From Pseudomonas sp. (GTDB lineage: Bacteria; Pseudomonadota; Gammaproteobacteria; Pseudomonadales; Pseudomonadaceae), in assembly GCF_030684895.1 (NCBI RefSeq), contig NZ_JAUXXP010000050.1, positions 1 through 64,000 of the forward strand: 64,000 nucleotides of DNA, in the 5' to 3' direction. How positions within the stretch are numbered: position 1 is the stretch's first letter; every line of letters starts with the position of its first letter. The notes below the pieces were generated by a model. It worked only from the letters and a program-made list of their open reading frames with translations. It searched no databases and was not told the DNA's origin. The position numbers and the translations under genes were made by a program. Below are positions 1 to 10,494 of this stretch, in pieces.

Positions 1-3
1 AAT

Positions 4-255
4 ATGGGACTACTTCAGACCATCCCTAAGGAAACTCTGAAAAAAAGTACAGGCGGATCAAACAACTACAGAATCGTAACCGCGGTCTTCGGACTATTCT
101 TCGTCGTGCTTGCGGTCGCAATTGTCGTCGTGTCTGATCGCACTGTCGGCCCCCTACTCGCCGCTGCGGTCGTTAGTGTCTTGGGCATTGATGCCATTTT
201 CAGCGCATTTCGCAACAAGCCTTCGCTGCTATCCCGTATCGGCCCATTACCATGA
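4..255 (+). CDS. Small two-helix membrane protein, hypothetical
   Basis: The predicted 83-residue protein has two hydrophobic stretches, about residues 24-42 and 49-65, separated by a short polar turn (SDRT), so it is probably a small inner-membrane protein. The first ATG lies three bases from the window edge, so its ribosome site cannot be seen and a longer N-terminus cannot be excluded. No family is recognised. The next 134 bases hold no evident gene or repeat. Confidence 0.45.
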   Translation: MGLLQTIPKETLKKSTGGSNNYRIVTAVFGLFFVVLAVAIVVVSDRTVGPLLAAAVVSVLGIDAIFSAFRNKPSLLSRIGPLP

Positions 256-389
256 CTACCAGGGGCATAAGGCCCAAGAAACTAGGGGTAGAGTCATTTT
301 TTTGATCAACCCAGCCCCCTCACACCACTATACAACCCAACCAAACCGCTTTCTTTGTATGTCCCATTTAACTGACCCGGCCTAAAACA

Positions 390-596
390 ATGAACCGCCG
401 CAAGAAAATCAAACAGCTACTAGAAGCCCATGCAAAAAAGGCCAACGCCAAATTGGCACCCAAGAAAAAATCTACCTATATCAGCAAAGCCGACCGCTTA
501 AAACTGGCCGAAGAAGCCAACCAAGATTCAATCGTTACTCCCGAGCCAACGGGGTCGGATTTAATCGCCGAAACCAAAGACGCTTCACAACCATAA
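390..596 (+). CDS. DUF2986 family small basic protein
   Basis: A 68-residue, very lysine-rich cytoplasmic protein beginning MNRRKKIKQLLEAHAKKANA, followed by a KYISKADR-like segment (TYISKADRLKLAEE). This pattern is typical of the DUF2986 family of gammaproteobacterial small proteins, whose function is unknown to me. The acidic C-terminal third (residues 45-68) looks disordered. No strong Shine-Dalgarno is seen before the ATG, but family resemblance at the N-terminus supports this start. It stands alone between the membrane peptide and the cupin gene. Confidence 0.7.
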   Translation: MNRRKKIKQLLEAHAKKANAKLAPKKKSTYISKADRLKLAEEANQDSIVTPEPTGSDLIAETKDASQP

Positions 597-636
597 ATTC
601 AATACGCCGTGATGAACTACAAGGAAGAGCGCTCAT

Positions 637-942
637 ATGCCTGGCCAATATCCAAACAGAATCAAACAACTGCCTTTATTCGACGGCCGCTTTGACGCCT
701 ATAAGCTTGAAGCAAAAGACAGCACCGTTCTGTTTGCCTCCTACCCCGCAGGCACCTCCATCCCGCCGCATACCCACGACACCGATAACCATGGCGTGAT
801 TACGCGCGGCGAATTGATCCTGAGCATAAATAACCAAACGATCAGAGTTGGCGTCGGCGAGTGGTATCACGTACCTGCAAACGTTGAGCACTCCGCTCTG
901 TTTGAGGTTGATACGGATGAGGTTGAATTCTGGTTTGTGTAA
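637..942 (+). CDS. Cupin-domain protein
   Basis: A 101-residue single-domain cupin. The first cupin motif is visible as PHTHDTDNHGVITRGEL (residues 47-63), supplying two His and a Glu-type metal site. The second motif is the GEWYHVPANVEHSA stretch near residues 74-87 with its conserved His. Proteins of this size are small beta-barrels that usually bind one divalent metal ion; the substrate cannot be read from the sequence. An AAGGA ribosome site precedes the ATG by 11 bases. It is followed 70 bases later by an SH3-like gene, but co-transcription is not demonstrated. Confidence 0.75.
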   Translation: MPGQYPNRIKQLPLFDGRFDAYKLEAKDSTVLFASYPAGTSIPPHTHDTDNHGVITRGELILSINNQTIRVGVGEWYHVPANVEHSALFEVDTDEVEFWFV

Positions 943-1011
943 GCGCAGAGCAACCCATCCAAATTGCTCAATCCGTTCGCACTGATCGCTAGCCAGAAAA
1001 AGGAAGGCTAT

Positions 1012-1377
1012 ATGCACGCAAGGAAGTACCTCGTCACCCGTCCGCATCAAAGTGAATTCCCCAGCCCCATCACGTTCAAGAAGGGCGCAGCGCTTGTGGT
1101 AGGCGAGGAATATAAAGGTGCGCAAGCCTGGGACAATTGGTTCCTTTGCAGCACGCAGGGTCAGCAGCCCGGCTGGGTTCCGGGTCAGCTTATTGAGCGC
1201 CTGGGTGGCACCACCGGCCGCGCACTGGATGACTACACGGCCAGAGAGCTGGATGTACAAGAAGGTGATTTACTCGTTGGCACCAGAGCATTGAATGGTT
1301 GGCTCTGGTGTGAAAGAACGGGCGACTCGGCATCAGGCTGGGTGCCGCTAGAGAACCTTGAAGAAGTCCAGCAATAG
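1012..1377 (+). CDS. Variant SH3-domain protein (tandem)
   Basis: A 121-residue cytoplasmic protein made of two similar SH3-like halves. Each contains a W-x-C/W-C...GWVP signature: WFLCSTQGQQPGWVP in the first half and WLWCERTGDSASGWVP in the second. This matches the bacterial variant SH3 fold, usually a ligand- or protein-binding module of unknown partner. The open frame extends upstream to a TTG at 964, but the ATG at 1012 has an AGGAAG site at the right distance and starts the conserved part, so I prefer it. No catalytic residues are visible. Confidence 0.6.
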   Translation: MHARKYLVTRPHQSEFPSPITFKKGAALVVGEEYKGAQAWDNWFLCSTQGQQPGWVPGQLIERLGGTTGRALDDYTARELDVQEGDLLVGTRALNGWLWCERTGDSASGWVPLENLEEVQQ

Positions 1378-1457
1378 CCTTCTCCCATTCGCCCCAACTG
1401 AGCCGCCGCATCAACCAAGCCGTTTAAAGTAGCCATTCCAATCATTGAGGGATCACC

Positions 1458-1766
1458 ATGATCACCTGCCATATCCGCTACGTACTCGACCCGCGCAAGC
1501 TCAAGGAATTCGAGCATTACGGCAAGCTGTGGATTGCCCTGGTGGCGAAGTTTGGCGGCACGCATCACGGTTACTTTCTGCCCTCGGAAGGTGCCAACAA
1601 TATCGGCCTGGCGATGTTCAGCTTCCCCAGCCTGGCGGCGTACGAGCAGTATCGGCTGAAATCCTTTGCCGACGCCGAGTGCCTGGCGGCCTTTAAATAT
1701 GCGGAAGAGACCCAGTGCGTGATCAGCTACGAGCGCACCTTCTTTCGCCCGGTATTCGATGCCTGA
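1458..1766 (+). CDS. NIPSNAP-family protein
   Basis: A 102-residue protein with the ferredoxin-like dimeric alpha-beta-barrel pattern of the NIPSNAP family: an N-terminal strand ITCHIRYVLDP, a helix KLKEFEHYGKLW, and a central HHGYFLPSEGANNIGLAMFSF segment shortened here to its hallmark G-YF-LPSEG. NIPSNAP proteins have no settled bacterial function and often sit beside stress or small-molecule metabolism genes. The ATG has a GAGGGATC ribosome site. A DinB-like gene follows after 27 bases in the same direction, compatible with co-transcription. Confidence 0.75.
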   Translation: MITCHIRYVLDPRKLKEFEHYGKLWIALVAKFGGTHHGYFLPSEGANNIGLAMFSFPSLAAYEQYRLKSFADAECLAAFKYAEETQCVISYERTFFRPVFDA

Positions 1767-1793
1767 CTGAACCTTAATTGCCGAGTTAAGCGC

Positions 1794-2336
1794 ATGTCCC
1801 AGCTAGCCCACTTCCAGTTAATGGCCCGCTATAACGCGTGGATGAATGACAAGCTCTACGCGGCTGCCGGCCAGCTGTCGGCGCAGGCGCTGAGCGAAGA
1901 TCGCGGGGCGTTTTTCCCGTCCATCCTCGCCACGCTCAACCATATTGCGCTGGCCGATATCATCTGGCTCAAGCGCTTTGCCGAGCACCCGGCCTGCGCT
2001 GACTTGCGCGAAGCGATCAGCGATCTGCAACGGCCAGTGGCGCTGGATCAGCTGTTGTTCGACTCCTTCGCGCCGCTACACGCTTTGCGCAGTCGACTGG
2101 ATGGGCATATCAGCGACTGGGTAGCAGCGCTGAGCGAGGCGGACCTGGAATATGTGCTGGCCTACGGCAATATGAAGGGCGTGCCGGCGCAACGCCCGTA
2201 TGCCAGCCTGATGCTGCATTTCTTCAATCATCAAACCCACCATCGCGGCCAGGCCAGCACCTTGCTACACCAGGCCGGTCAGGATATCGGCGTGACCGAC
2301 TTGCTCGCACTGATCGCCGATGTAGACCCGCGCTAA
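1794..2336 (+). CDS. DinB-family metal-dependent protein
   Basis: A 180-residue four-helix-bundle protein of the DinB/YfiT superfamily. The expected triad of metal-binding histidines is present: His50 in the LNHI helix and His146 and His150 in the NHQTHHRGQ motif. The N-terminal MARYNAWMNDKLY is also characteristic. Relatives include damage-induced proteins and thiol-dependent transferases, so the exact reaction is unknown. It probably forms a short co-directional group with the NIPSNAP gene upstream and the HhH gene 30 bases downstream. Confidence 0.8.
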   Translation: MSQLAHFQLMARYNAWMNDKLYAAAGQLSAQALSEDRGAFFPSILATLNHIALADIIWLKRFAEHPACADLREAISDLQRPVALDQLLFDSFAPLHALRSRLDGHISDWVAALSEADLEYVLAYGNMKGVPAQRPYASLMLHFFNHQTHHRGQASTLLHQAGQDIGVTDLLALIADVDPR

Positions 2337-2366
2337 CGCGCACAACCAGCGGACAGGACGTCGCCC

Positions 2367-2603
2367 ATGGCTTTTAACCAAACCGAACGCCTTAGCCTGC
2401 TCGCCATCAAGGGCGTTGGCCCCACGGTGATCAAGCGCTTCGAGGAGCTAGGCATCGACTCCCTGGCGCAGCTGGCCACTTACCGGGCCGAGGATATCGC
2501 CGAGATGGTTGCCGCCATGCTCGGCAGCACCTGCTGGAAGAACAGCCCACTGGCCAAGGCGGCGCTAAATGCGGCCATCGCCAGAGCCAAAGACAGCCAA
2601 TGA
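2367..2603 (+). CDS. Helix-hairpin-helix small protein
   Basis: A 78-residue protein with a helix-hairpin-helix signature: LLAIKGVGPTVIKRFEELGI at residues 11-30, where the GVG hairpin contacts nucleic-acid phosphate in known HhH proteins. The remainder is helical, without an enzymatic domain. It may bind DNA or serve as a protein interaction module. Its TGA overlaps the ATG of the next gene by four bases, implying translational coupling with the ATC-hydrolase-like protein. Confidence 0.65.
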   Translation: MAFNQTERLSLLAIKGVGPTVIKRFEELGIDSLAQLATYRAEDIAEMVAAMLGSTCWKNSPLAKAALNAAIARAKDSQ

Positions 2604-3289
2604 AGCCGCTGGCCCTGCTGCTGGTTTATCTCCCGCGCATCGCCTTTCGCCGGGCGGCGCAGACGCAGCTGGGTGCGTGTTTGCCGGCAACCACGGCGGC
2701 TGCGGTATGGGCCAGAACCCTGGAAGTACAAAGCGAATTGCAAGGCACGCGGCTGCGCCATTCGCCGGGGGTGAATCTGCTGCTGCGTTATATGCAGTGG
2801 GATTACGCGCTGTACCGCGCCTTGCAGGAGCACGGCATAGGCCAGCAGCAGGCCGGCGAGTGGATTGAGCAGATCAACTGGCAGATCTTCGCCCCGGCCA
2901 GCGCCCTGGCGTTCAAGCTGTCGCGCCTGCGCAGCAGCCGCTTACAGGCGCGCATCCATTGGCTGCTCGATGCGCTGTTTCGCCTGGTGTTTACCCGCCC
3001 TTTCCGCCGCACAAATCTGCCCGCCGTCGCTGGCGTGGCATTTGATGTGCAGGTGTGCCCACTGGCCAGTTACCTGCGCGAGCAGGGTGCGCCGGAGCTG
3101 ACCCACTTTGCCGCGTGCAGCCTGGATTACCGCATGGCCAGCGACTGGGGCGTGACGCTGCAACGTAGGCAAACCATTGCAGGCGGCGCGGCGTATTGCG
3201 ATTTTCGCTTTAGCGTGCCGCCCGTTCAGCTGATTGCTCGCGCAGGCGCGGGCGTCGATAAAACCGCCGCCGATCAGCCTGAAAGCTAG
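2600..3289 (+). CDS. L-2-amino-thiazoline-4-carboxylate hydrolase-like protein
   Basis: A 229-residue protein resembling the ATC-hydrolase-like family. Landmarks are CPLASYLREQGAPEL (Cys153), AACSLDY (Cys173) and the family's terminal YCDFRF motif (Cys200). In the named enzyme this fold opens the thiazoline ring on the way to cysteine, but most members have no proven substrate, so the activity here is only a family assignment. There is no signal peptide. The start overlaps the HhH gene by ATGA, and the stop is followed by the betI promoter region. Confidence 0.6.
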   Translation: MKPLALLLVYLPRIAFRRAAQTQLGACLPATTAAAVWARTLEVQSELQGTRLRHSPGVNLLLRYMQWDYALYRALQEHGIGQQQAGEWIEQINWQIFAPASALAFKLSRLRSSRLQARIHWLLDALFRLVFTRPFRRTNLPAVAGVAFDVQVCPLASYLREQGAPELTHFAACSLDYRMASDWGVTLQRRQTIAGGAAYCDFRFSVPPVQLIARAGAGVDKTAADQPES

Positions 3290-3351
3290 CTCCGTCGGCC
3301 CTCGCGCAGCGGCATGCCCCTGACCGACAGGTCATCCCTGGAACGTCATGT

Positions 3352-3367
3352 TTGATTGATCGTTCAA
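3352..3367 (+). promoter_or_regulatory. Candidate BetI operator upstream of betI
   Basis: The 16-mer TTGATTGATCGTTCAA, with dyad ends TTGA...TCAA, lies 58 bases before betI. The identical 16-mer recurs before betB at 4216-4231. TetR-family BetI is known to repress its own bet genes, so the shared element is most simply its operator. Confidence 0.65.
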
Positions 3368-3424
3368 CAATAACCGGCCTAGACTGCGCGCATTCCGGGG
3401 ATGCCCCCATCGATGGAGAAGCAG

Positions 3425-4015
3425 ATGCCCAAGGTCGGAATGCAACCGATCCGCCGCTCGCAATTGATCGCGGCCACCCTCGAAGCGGTTGATCAGGTCG
3501 GCATGAGCGATGCCAGCATCGCCTATATCGCGCGGATCGCCGGGGTCTCCAATGGCATCATCAGCCACTATTTCCGCGACAAGAACGGCCTGCTCGACGC
3601 CACCATGCGCCACCTGATGAAGGCGCTCAGCGATGCCGTGCGCGAACGCCGCGCCAGCTTGCCGCCGGACCAGCCGCGCGAGCACCTGCGGGCGATGATT
3701 GAAGGCAACTTCGATGACAGCCAGGTCAACGGCCCGGCGATGAAAACCTGGCTGGCGTTCTGGGCCACCAGCATGCACCAGCCGGCGCTGCGGCGTTTGC
3801 AGCGGGTCAACGATCACCGCCTGTATTCCAACCTGTGCGGGCAATTCAGCCGAGTATTGCCGCAGGAGCAGGCGCGCAGCGCGGCCCGTGGCCTGGCGGC
3901 ATTGATCGATGGCTTGTGGCTGCGCGGGGCGCTGTCCGGCGAAGGCTTCGACACCCGCCAGGCGATCGAGATCGCCTACGAATACCTCGATCTGCAGTTG
4001 GCCAAGGCGCAGTAA
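3425..4015 (+). CDS. betI: Choline-responsive transcriptional repressor BetI
   Basis: A 197-codon frame encoding a TetR-family repressor of the choline-to-betaine genes. The N-terminal helix-turn-helix is clear: [19 protein letters not shown] (near residues 32-50), with the BetI-typical [15 protein letters not shown] start. The open frame begins earlier, at 3401, but the ATG at 3425 has GGAG six bases upstream and matches the usual 196-198 residue length. BetI releases DNA when choline or betaine aldehyde binds the C-terminal ligand domain. A 16-bp dyad lies in its own promoter region and another before betB, fitting autoregulation. Confidence 0.95.
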   Translation: MPKVGMQPIRRSQLIAATLEAVDQVGMSDASIAYIARIAGVSNGIISHYFRDKNGLLDATMRHLMKALSDAVRERRASLPPDQPREHLRAMIEGNFDDSQVNGPAMKTWLAFWATSMHQPALRRLQRVNDHRLYSNLCGQFSRVLPQEQARSAARGLAALIDGLWLRGALSGEGFDTRQAIEIAYEYLDLQLAKAQ

Positions 4016-4076
4016 ACCTCGCACACCTTCAACCGAGGCGATGGCTGAGTGGACTGCTATGGGAGTGCTCAGCTCT

Positions 4077-4143
4077 TGTAGGAGCGGGCTTGCCCGCGAT
4101 CTCTTGCTGACTCAAAAGCATCGCGGGCAAGCCCGCTCCTACA
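4077..4143. repeat. Pseudomonas REP inverted pair
   Basis: Two 24-base arms, TGTAGGAGCGGGCTTGCCCG... at 4077-4100 and its exact reverse complement at 4120-4143, flank a 19-base loop. This is the well-known Pseudomonas REP-type extragenic palindrome. It sits between betI and the betB promoter region and could stabilise the betI mRNA end. A second member of the same family lies at 37123-37180. Confidence 0.9.
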
Positions 4144-4215
4144 GATCTCGTAGAGCCCCAATACCGCCACCGACACGCCCTGCGTGTCGCGTTTGACTGT
4201 GCCCTGTCGTTTTTA

Positions 4216-4231
4216 TTGATTGATCGTTCAA
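4216..4231 (+). promoter_or_regulatory. Candidate BetI operator upstream of betB
   Basis: An exact copy of the 16-mer TTGATTGATCGTTCAA found before betI, here extended by one base pair of symmetry each side (A...T). It lies 90 bases before the betB ATG, where a repressor could control betB and betA independently of betI. Confidence 0.65.
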
Positions 4232-4321
4232 TTAAGATAATTTAGCCTTGCGTCTATATTGCCTACACCGACGACCTGCACCAGGCGGCTCGCGTCGCCC
4301 ACCGCACACGAGGAACGCGCC

Positions 4322-5794
<1,473 letters not shown>

Positions 5795-5808
5795 GCATCT
5801 TATCCGTG

Positions 5809-5852
5809 GGAGGGGCTTTAGCCGCGAACGGTGTCGCGGCTAAAGCCCCTCC
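5809..5852. repeat. Inverted repeat, GGAGGGGCTTTAGCC type
   Basis: Perfect 19-base arms (5809-5827 and 5834-5852) around a six-base loop form a strong hairpin 14 bases after the betB stop. The sequence is of a Pseudomonas intergenic-repeat type. It could act as a 3' end stabiliser or partial terminator between betB and betA. Confidence 0.8.
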
Positions 5853-5906
5853 GACAGACCGACTGCTATCCATACGGCAACCCGATCACCCGGTCTTCAC
5901 CGCCCC

Positions 5907-5966
5907 GTAGCCCGGATGCAATCCGGGAACAGTCACCGCGTTTTCCCCGGAGTGCATCCGGGCTAC
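5907..5966. repeat. Inverted repeat, GTAGCCCGGATGCAATCC type
   Basis: Arms beginning GTAGCCCGGATGCAATCCGG and ending in the near reverse complement close at 5966, eleven bases before betA, so its right arm overlaps the region expected to hold the betA ribosome site. Other members occur at 7681-7747, 12515-12574 and 26822-26873. Confidence 0.85.
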
Positions 5967-5976
5967 AGGAGCTTTT

Positions 5977-7665
5977 ATGCCCCAGGAATTCGACTACATC
6001 ATCATCGGCGCCGGCTCGGCCGGTAACGTGCTGGCCACCCGTCTGACTGAAGATGCCGACGTCAGCGTGCTGCTGCTGGAAGCCGGCGGCCCGGATTACC
6101 GCCTGGATTTCCGCACCCAGATGCCCGCCGCCCTGGCCTTTCCGCTGCAAGGCCGGCGTTACAACTGGGCCTACCTGACCGAACCCGAGCCGCATATGAA
6201 CAACCGCCGTATGGAATGCGGGCGCGGCAAGGGCCTGGGCGGCTCGTCCTTGATCAACGGCATGTGCTACATCCGTGGCAACGCCATGGACTACGACGGC
6301 TGGGCTGCGGGAAAGGGTCTGGAAGACTGGAGCTACCTGGATTGCCTGCCGTATTTCCGCAAAGCGGAAACCCGTGATATCGGCGCCAACGCCTACCACG
6401 GTGGTGATGGCCCCGTATCGGTAACCACCCCGAAGAACGGCAATAACCCGCTATTCCACGCCATGATCGAAGCCGGCGTGCAGGCCGGTTATCCGCGCAC
6501 CGACGACCTCAACGGCTACCAGCAGGAAGGCTTCGGCCCGATGGACCGTACCGTTACGCCCAAGGGCCGCCGTTCCAGCACCGCGCGCGGCTATCTCGAT
6601 CAAGCCCGCGAACGGCCGAACCTGACCATCGTTACCCACGCCCTGACCGACCGCATTTTGTTCAGCGGCAAACGCGCCAGCGGCGTGGCGTATCTGCTCG
6701 GCGACAACGACACACCGATCACCGTCATCGCGCGCCGCGAAGTGCTGCTGTGCGGCGGCGCGATTGCTTCCCCGCAGGTACTGCAACGCTCCGGCGTCGG
6801 CCCGGCGGCGCTGCTGCGCGAGCTGGGCATCCCCTTGGTGCACGACCTGCCAGGCGTCGGCCAGAACCTGCAGGACCACCTGGAGGTGTACCTGCAGTAC
6901 GCCTGCAAGCAGCCGGTGTCGCTGTACCCGGCGCTGCAATGGTGGAACCAGCCGATGATCGGCGCCAATTGGCTGTTCCTCGGCAAAGGCATCGGCGCCA
7001 GCAACCAATTCGAGGCCGGCGGTTTTATCCGCTCAAGCAGCGAGTTCGAATGGCCGAATATCCAGTACCACTTCCTGCCGGTGGCAATTAACTACAACGG
7101 CAGCAACGCGGTGAAGGAACACGGCTTCCAGGCGCACATGGGCTCCATGCGCTCGCCGAGCCGTGGGCGCATTCAGGTCAAATCCAAGGACCCGCGCCAG
7201 CACCCAAGCATCCTCTTTAACTACATGGCCCACGAGCAGGACTGGCGCGAATTCCGCGATGGCATCCGCATCACCCGCGAAATCATGGCGCAATCGGCGC
7301 TGGACCCGTATCGCGGTCGCGAGCTGAGCCCGGGCATCGAACTGCAAAGCGATGCCGAACTGGACGCCTTTATCCGCGAACATGCAGAAACGGCCTACCA
7401 TCCGTCATGTTCCTGCAAGATGGGCGAAGACGACATGGCAGTGGTCGACGGCCAGGGCCGGGTGCATGGCGTAAAAGGTCTGCGGGTAGTGGATGCGTCG
7501 ATCATGCCGCTGATCGTCACCGGCAACCTCAACGCGCCGACCATCATGATGGCCGAGAAGATTGCCGACAAAATCCGTGGCCGCGCCCCGCTGCCACGCA
7601 GCACCGCGCCGTATTTTGTCGCCGGTAACGCAGCCGTGCGTGGCACCGCGCAGCGCTCCGCGTAG
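5977..7665 (+). CDS. betA: Choline dehydrogenase
   Basis: A 562-residue FAD flavoprotein of the GMC oxidoreductase family that oxidises choline to betaine aldehyde, feeding electrons to the respiratory chain at the inner membrane. The dinucleotide-binding motif [13 protein letters not shown] lies near residues 12-24, followed by the GMC signature [15 protein letters not shown]. The C-terminal catalytic His region is visible as [11 protein letters not shown], with the Asn-containing GNLNAPTIM tail motif. Length and motifs match BetA. The ATG at 5977 sits directly after a repeat arm that supplies an AGGAG-like sequence (ACAGGAGC). No choline transporter gene is linked in this window. Confidence 0.95.
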   Translation: MPQEFDYIIIGAGSAGNVLATRLTEDADVSVLLLEAGGPDYRLDFRTQMPAALAFPLQGRRYNWAYLTEPEPHMNNRRMECGRGKGLGGSSLINGMCYIRGNAMDYDGWAAGKGLEDWSYLDCLPYFRKAETRDIGANAYHGGDGPVSVTTPKNGNNPLFHAMIEAGVQAGYPRTDDLNGYQQEGFGPMDRTVTPKGRRSSTARGYLDQARERPNLTIVTHALTDRILFSGKRASGVAYLLGDNDTPITVIARREVLLCGGAIASPQVLQRSGVGPAALLRELGIPLVHDLPGVGQNLQDHLEVYLQYACKQPVSLYPALQWWNQPMIGANWLFLGKGIGASNQFEAGGFIRSSSEFEWPNIQYHFLPVAINYNGSNAVKEHGFQAHMGSMRSPSRGRIQVKSKDPRQHPSILFNYMAHEQDWREFRDGIRITREIMAQSALDPYRGRELSPGIELQSDAELDAFIREHAETAYHPSCSCKMGEDDMAVVDGQGRVHGVKGLRVVDASIMPLIVTGNLNAPTIMMAEKIADKIRGRAPLPRSTAPYFVAGNAAVRGTAQRSA

Positions 7666-7680
7666 TCAGCGCGATCAGCC

Positions 7681-7747
7681 GTAGCCCGGATGCAATCCGG
7701 GAGCGGCTTTGCCGGGGCCGATGCGCCCCGGATTGCATCCGGGCTAC
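7681..7747. repeat. Inverted repeat, GTAGCCCGGATGCAATCC type
   Basis: Both arms, GTAGCCCGGATGCAATCCGG at the left and its reverse complement at the right, enclose a GC-rich loop. It starts 15 bases after the betA stop and may close that transcript. It belongs to the same family as 5907-5966. Confidence 0.9.
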
Positions 7748-7879
7748 ACCACGGCTCGCCTGCCTTTAACCGGTCAAAACCACACGCTGCTTGAAGCTGC
7801 GGGCGAAGGGCGTCGATAATGCGCAGTTTTCAACCAGCGCCATTGTGCGCCGCCGCCCCAACGGCCGACCGAGCAGACC

Positions 7880-9619
7880 ATGAAAGACAGCATTCGCCAC
7901 CTGATTCAGCAAGCCCTGACCCGCCTCACCGCCGACGGCGTGCTGCCCGAAGGCCTGAGCCCGGCCATTCAGGTGGAGAACACCAAAGACAAAACCCACG
8001 GTGATTTCGCCAGCAACATCGCCATGATGCTGGCCAAGCCAGCCGGCATGAAGCCGCGCGACCTGGCTGAAAAGCTGATCGCCTCGCTCCCCGCCGATGC
8101 CGACATCAGTAAGGTCGAAATCGCCGGCCCGGGTTTTCTCAATTTCTACCAAGACACCGAAGCCCTGGCCGCGCGCCTGGATGCCCTGCTGGCCGATGCC
8201 AAGCTCGGCGTGCGCAAAAATGGCCCCGCGCAGCGTGTGGTAGTCGACCTGTCGGCCCCTAACCTGGCCAAAGAGATGCACGTGGGCCACCTGCGCTCAA
8301 CCATCATCGGTGACGGCGTGGCGCGGGTGCTGGAGTTCCTCGGTGACGAAGTAATCCGGCAGAACCACGTCGGCGACTGGGGCACCCAGTTCGGCATGCT
8401 GCTGGCTTATATGCAGGAAAACCCAGAGGCCGCCGAAAGCGAGCTGGCCGATCTGGAAGGCTTCTACCGCGCGGCGAAGAAGCGCTTCGACGACTCTGCC
8501 GAGTTCGCCGAGCGTGCCCGCGAGCTGGTGGTGCAGTTGCAAGCCGGCGATGCAGAATGCCTGCGCCTGTGGCACCGCTTCAACGATATTTCCCTGAGCC
8601 ACTGCCAGGCGTTGTATGACCGCCTTGGCGTGAAGCTGAGCATGGCCGACGTCAAGGGCGAGAGCGCCTACAACGACGACCTGGCCAACGTAGTCGCTGA
8701 CCTCAAGGCCAAGGGCCTGCTCAGCGAGAGCGATGGCGCCCAGTGCGTGTTCATGGAGCAGTTCAAGAACGCCGAAGACAACCCGCTGCCGCTGATCGTG
8801 CAAAAAGCTGGCGGCGGCTACCTGTACGCCACCACCGACCTGGCCGCTACCCGCTACCGCGCCAACGTACTCAAGGCGGACCGCGCGCTGTACTTCGTCG
8901 ATCAGCGCCAGGCTCTGCACTTCCAGATGGTCTTCACCGCCGCGCGCCTGGCCGGTTTCGTGCCTGCCAACATGCAGCTGGAACATATGGGCTTCGGCAC
9001 CATGAATGGCGCCGATGGCCGCCCGTTCAAGACCCGCGATGGCGGCACGGTGAAGCTGGTCGACCTGCTCGATGAAGCCGAAGAGCGCGCCTACGCCCTG
9101 GTCAAAGGCAAGAACCCCGAACTGGACGAAGCCGAACTACGGCAGATCGCCCGCGCCGTGGGCATCGGCGCAGTGAAATACGCCGACCTGTCCAAGCACC
9201 GCACCAGCGATTACCGCTTCAACTTCGAGCTGATGCTGAGCTTCGAGGGCAACACCGCGCCGTACCTGCTGTACGCCTACACCCGCGTGGCCAGCGTGTT
9301 CCGCAAGCTGGGCAAGGGCTTTGAGCAGCTCGAAGGCAGCCTCGACCTGCAGGCCGCCCATGAAATCGAACTGGCCGGCAAGCTCGCGCAGTTCGCGGAA
9401 GTGCTCGCCAGCGTGGCCGACAAGGGCGAGCCGCACTTGCTCTGCGCCTACCTGTATGACCTGGCCGGCTTGTTCTCGAGCTTCTACGAGAACTGCCCGA
9501 TCCTCTCCACCGAGGACATCGCTGTGCGCAACAGCCGCCTGCGCCTGGCCGCGCTGACTGCGCGCACGCTCAAGCAGGGCCTGGAACTGCTCGGCCTGGA
9601 AACCCTGGAGCGCATGTAA
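7880..9619 (+). CDS. argS: Arginyl-tRNA synthetase
   Basis: A 579-residue class I aminoacyl-tRNA synthetase that charges tRNA-Arg, cytoplasmic and essential. Residues about 1-100 form the ArgS-specific N-terminal tRNA-recognition domain. The HIGH-type motif is HVGH in [18 protein letters not shown]. As usual for ArgS a strict KMSKS is absent, its place taken by [14 protein letters not shown]. The C-terminal anticodon-binding helical bundle ends in the family-typical LGLETLERM. The stop codon abuts the GTG start of the SPOR-domain gene, so the two are probably one transcript. Confidence 0.97.
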   Translation: MKDSIRHLIQQALTRLTADGVLPEGLSPAIQVENTKDKTHGDFASNIAMMLAKPAGMKPRDLAEKLIASLPADADISKVEIAGPGFLNFYQDTEALAARLDALLADAKLGVRKNGPAQRVVVDLSAPNLAKEMHVGHLRSTIIGDGVARVLEFLGDEVIRQNHVGDWGTQFGMLLAYMQENPEAAESELADLEGFYRAAKKRFDDSAEFAERARELVVQLQAGDAECLRLWHRFNDISLSHCQALYDRLGVKLSMADVKGESAYNDDLANVVADLKAKGLLSESDGAQCVFMEQFKNAEDNPLPLIVQKAGGGYLYATTDLAATRYRANVLKADRALYFVDQRQALHFQMVFTAARLAGFVPANMQLEHMGFGTMNGADGRPFKTRDGGTVKLVDLLDEAEERAYALVKGKNPELDEAELRQIARAVGIGAVKYADLSKHRTSDYRFNFELMLSFEGNTAPYLLYAYTRVASVFRKLGKGFEQLEGSLDLQAAHEIELAGKLAQFAEVLASVADKGEPHLLCAYLYDLAGLFSSFYENCPILSTEDIAVRNSRLRLAALTARTLKQGLELLGLETLERM

Positions 9620-10300
9620 GTGGCCGCCAAGAAAAAGCCCGCCGCCAAACGCGGCGCCAGCCGTTACCAAGCACCGGCGAAAAAGCCGGTGCCGGGTTGG
9701 TTCTGGCTGGTTTGCGGCCTGGTGATCGGCGGTTTTATGGTGTTTCTATTCAGCCTCGAACCGGGCCGCGATGAGATCAAGCGCAGCAAGGTCGAACAGG
9801 CGCGCGTTGCTCAGGCCAGCAAAGCAGCTGCCGCCAAGCCTGCGACCAGCGAGCCGGCCAAGCCCAAGTACGACTTCTACACCCTGCTGCCGGAGTCGGA
9901 AGTGATTCTGCCGCCGCAAAGCATCGAACCCGTCGCCCCGCCCGCGCAGAAACCGGTCACCCCGGAAGAAGCCGCGAAGATCGACGCCGCCCGTGCCGAA
10001 GCTGCACTTAACGGCCAGGTGCCGCCACCGCCGCCAGTGGTCGCCAAGGGCCCGGTGAGCTCGCAGTTCTTCCTCCAGGCTGGCTCTTTCCGCCGCAAGG
10101 ACGACGCCGACAGCCTGCGCGCGCAGATCATCCTGCTCGGGCAAAGCGTGCAGGTGGAATCCGGCACCGTGCGCGAGGAAACCTGGCACCGCGTGCTGGT
10201 CGGCCCCTTCGCCACCCGCGAACAGCTCGGTCAGGCGCAGAAATCTCTGGCGGCCAGCGGCTTTAGCAATCTGTTGTTACAGCAACGGCAAAGCCAGTAA
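9620..10300 (+). CDS. SPOR-domain membrane protein (FtsN-like)
   Basis: A 226-residue bitopic inner-membrane protein. A short basic cytoplasmic tail (KKKPAAKRGA) precedes a transmembrane helix at about residues 28-45. It is followed by a long Pro/Ala-rich periplasmic linker and a C-terminal SPOR domain (about 148-226: SQFFLQAGSFRRKDDADSLR..., RVLVGPFATREQ). SPOR domains bind denuded peptidoglycan at the septum, so a cell-envelope or division role is expected. The GTG start follows the argS stop directly. The position between argS and hslVU is the common one for this FtsN-like protein in Pseudomonas. Confidence 0.88.
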   Translation: MAAKKKPAAKRGASRYQAPAKKPVPGWFWLVCGLVIGGFMVFLFSLEPGRDEIKRSKVEQARVAQASKAAAAKPATSEPAKPKYDFYTLLPESEVILPPQSIEPVAPPAQKPVTPEEAAKIDAARAEAALNGQVPPPPPVVAKGPVSSQFFLQAGSFRRKDDADSLRAQIILLGQSVQVESGTVREETWHRVLVGPFATREQLGQAQKSLAASGFSNLLLQQRQSQ

Positions 10301-10324
10301 GCTCAGGCCCTGTGGCGCACTCCA

Positions 10325-10494
10325 AGAACCTGTTTCGGATCTCGCGAGCTAGAGCAAAACAAGGCGCTACGTTAGTAACAGCCTCCGGCTGGTCAAGCGG
10401 CTGAGGAAGCGGAGTTTACGAGTTGTAAATGAGCATTCCGAAGCCGTTTTCAACGCAGTTTGGCCGACGCGCAGCAGATTCCGAGACAGGTTCT
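10325..10494. repeat. TIR-bounded repeat family, copy A
   Basis: A 170-base element with near-perfect 15-base terminal inverted repeats (AGAACCTGTTTCGGA at the left, 14 of 15 complementary at the right). It has a central hairpin TTTAC/GTAAA at 10415-10429 inside a conserved block around GGAAGCGGAG and GAGCATTCCG. Copies B (13280-13418) and C (40073-40204) share this organisation. It fills most of the space before hslV and encodes nothing evident. Confidence 0.8.

Noticed and set aside
110..385. 91-codon frame overlapping the first gene
   Set aside because: Different frame of the small membrane gene without a ribosome site or domain.
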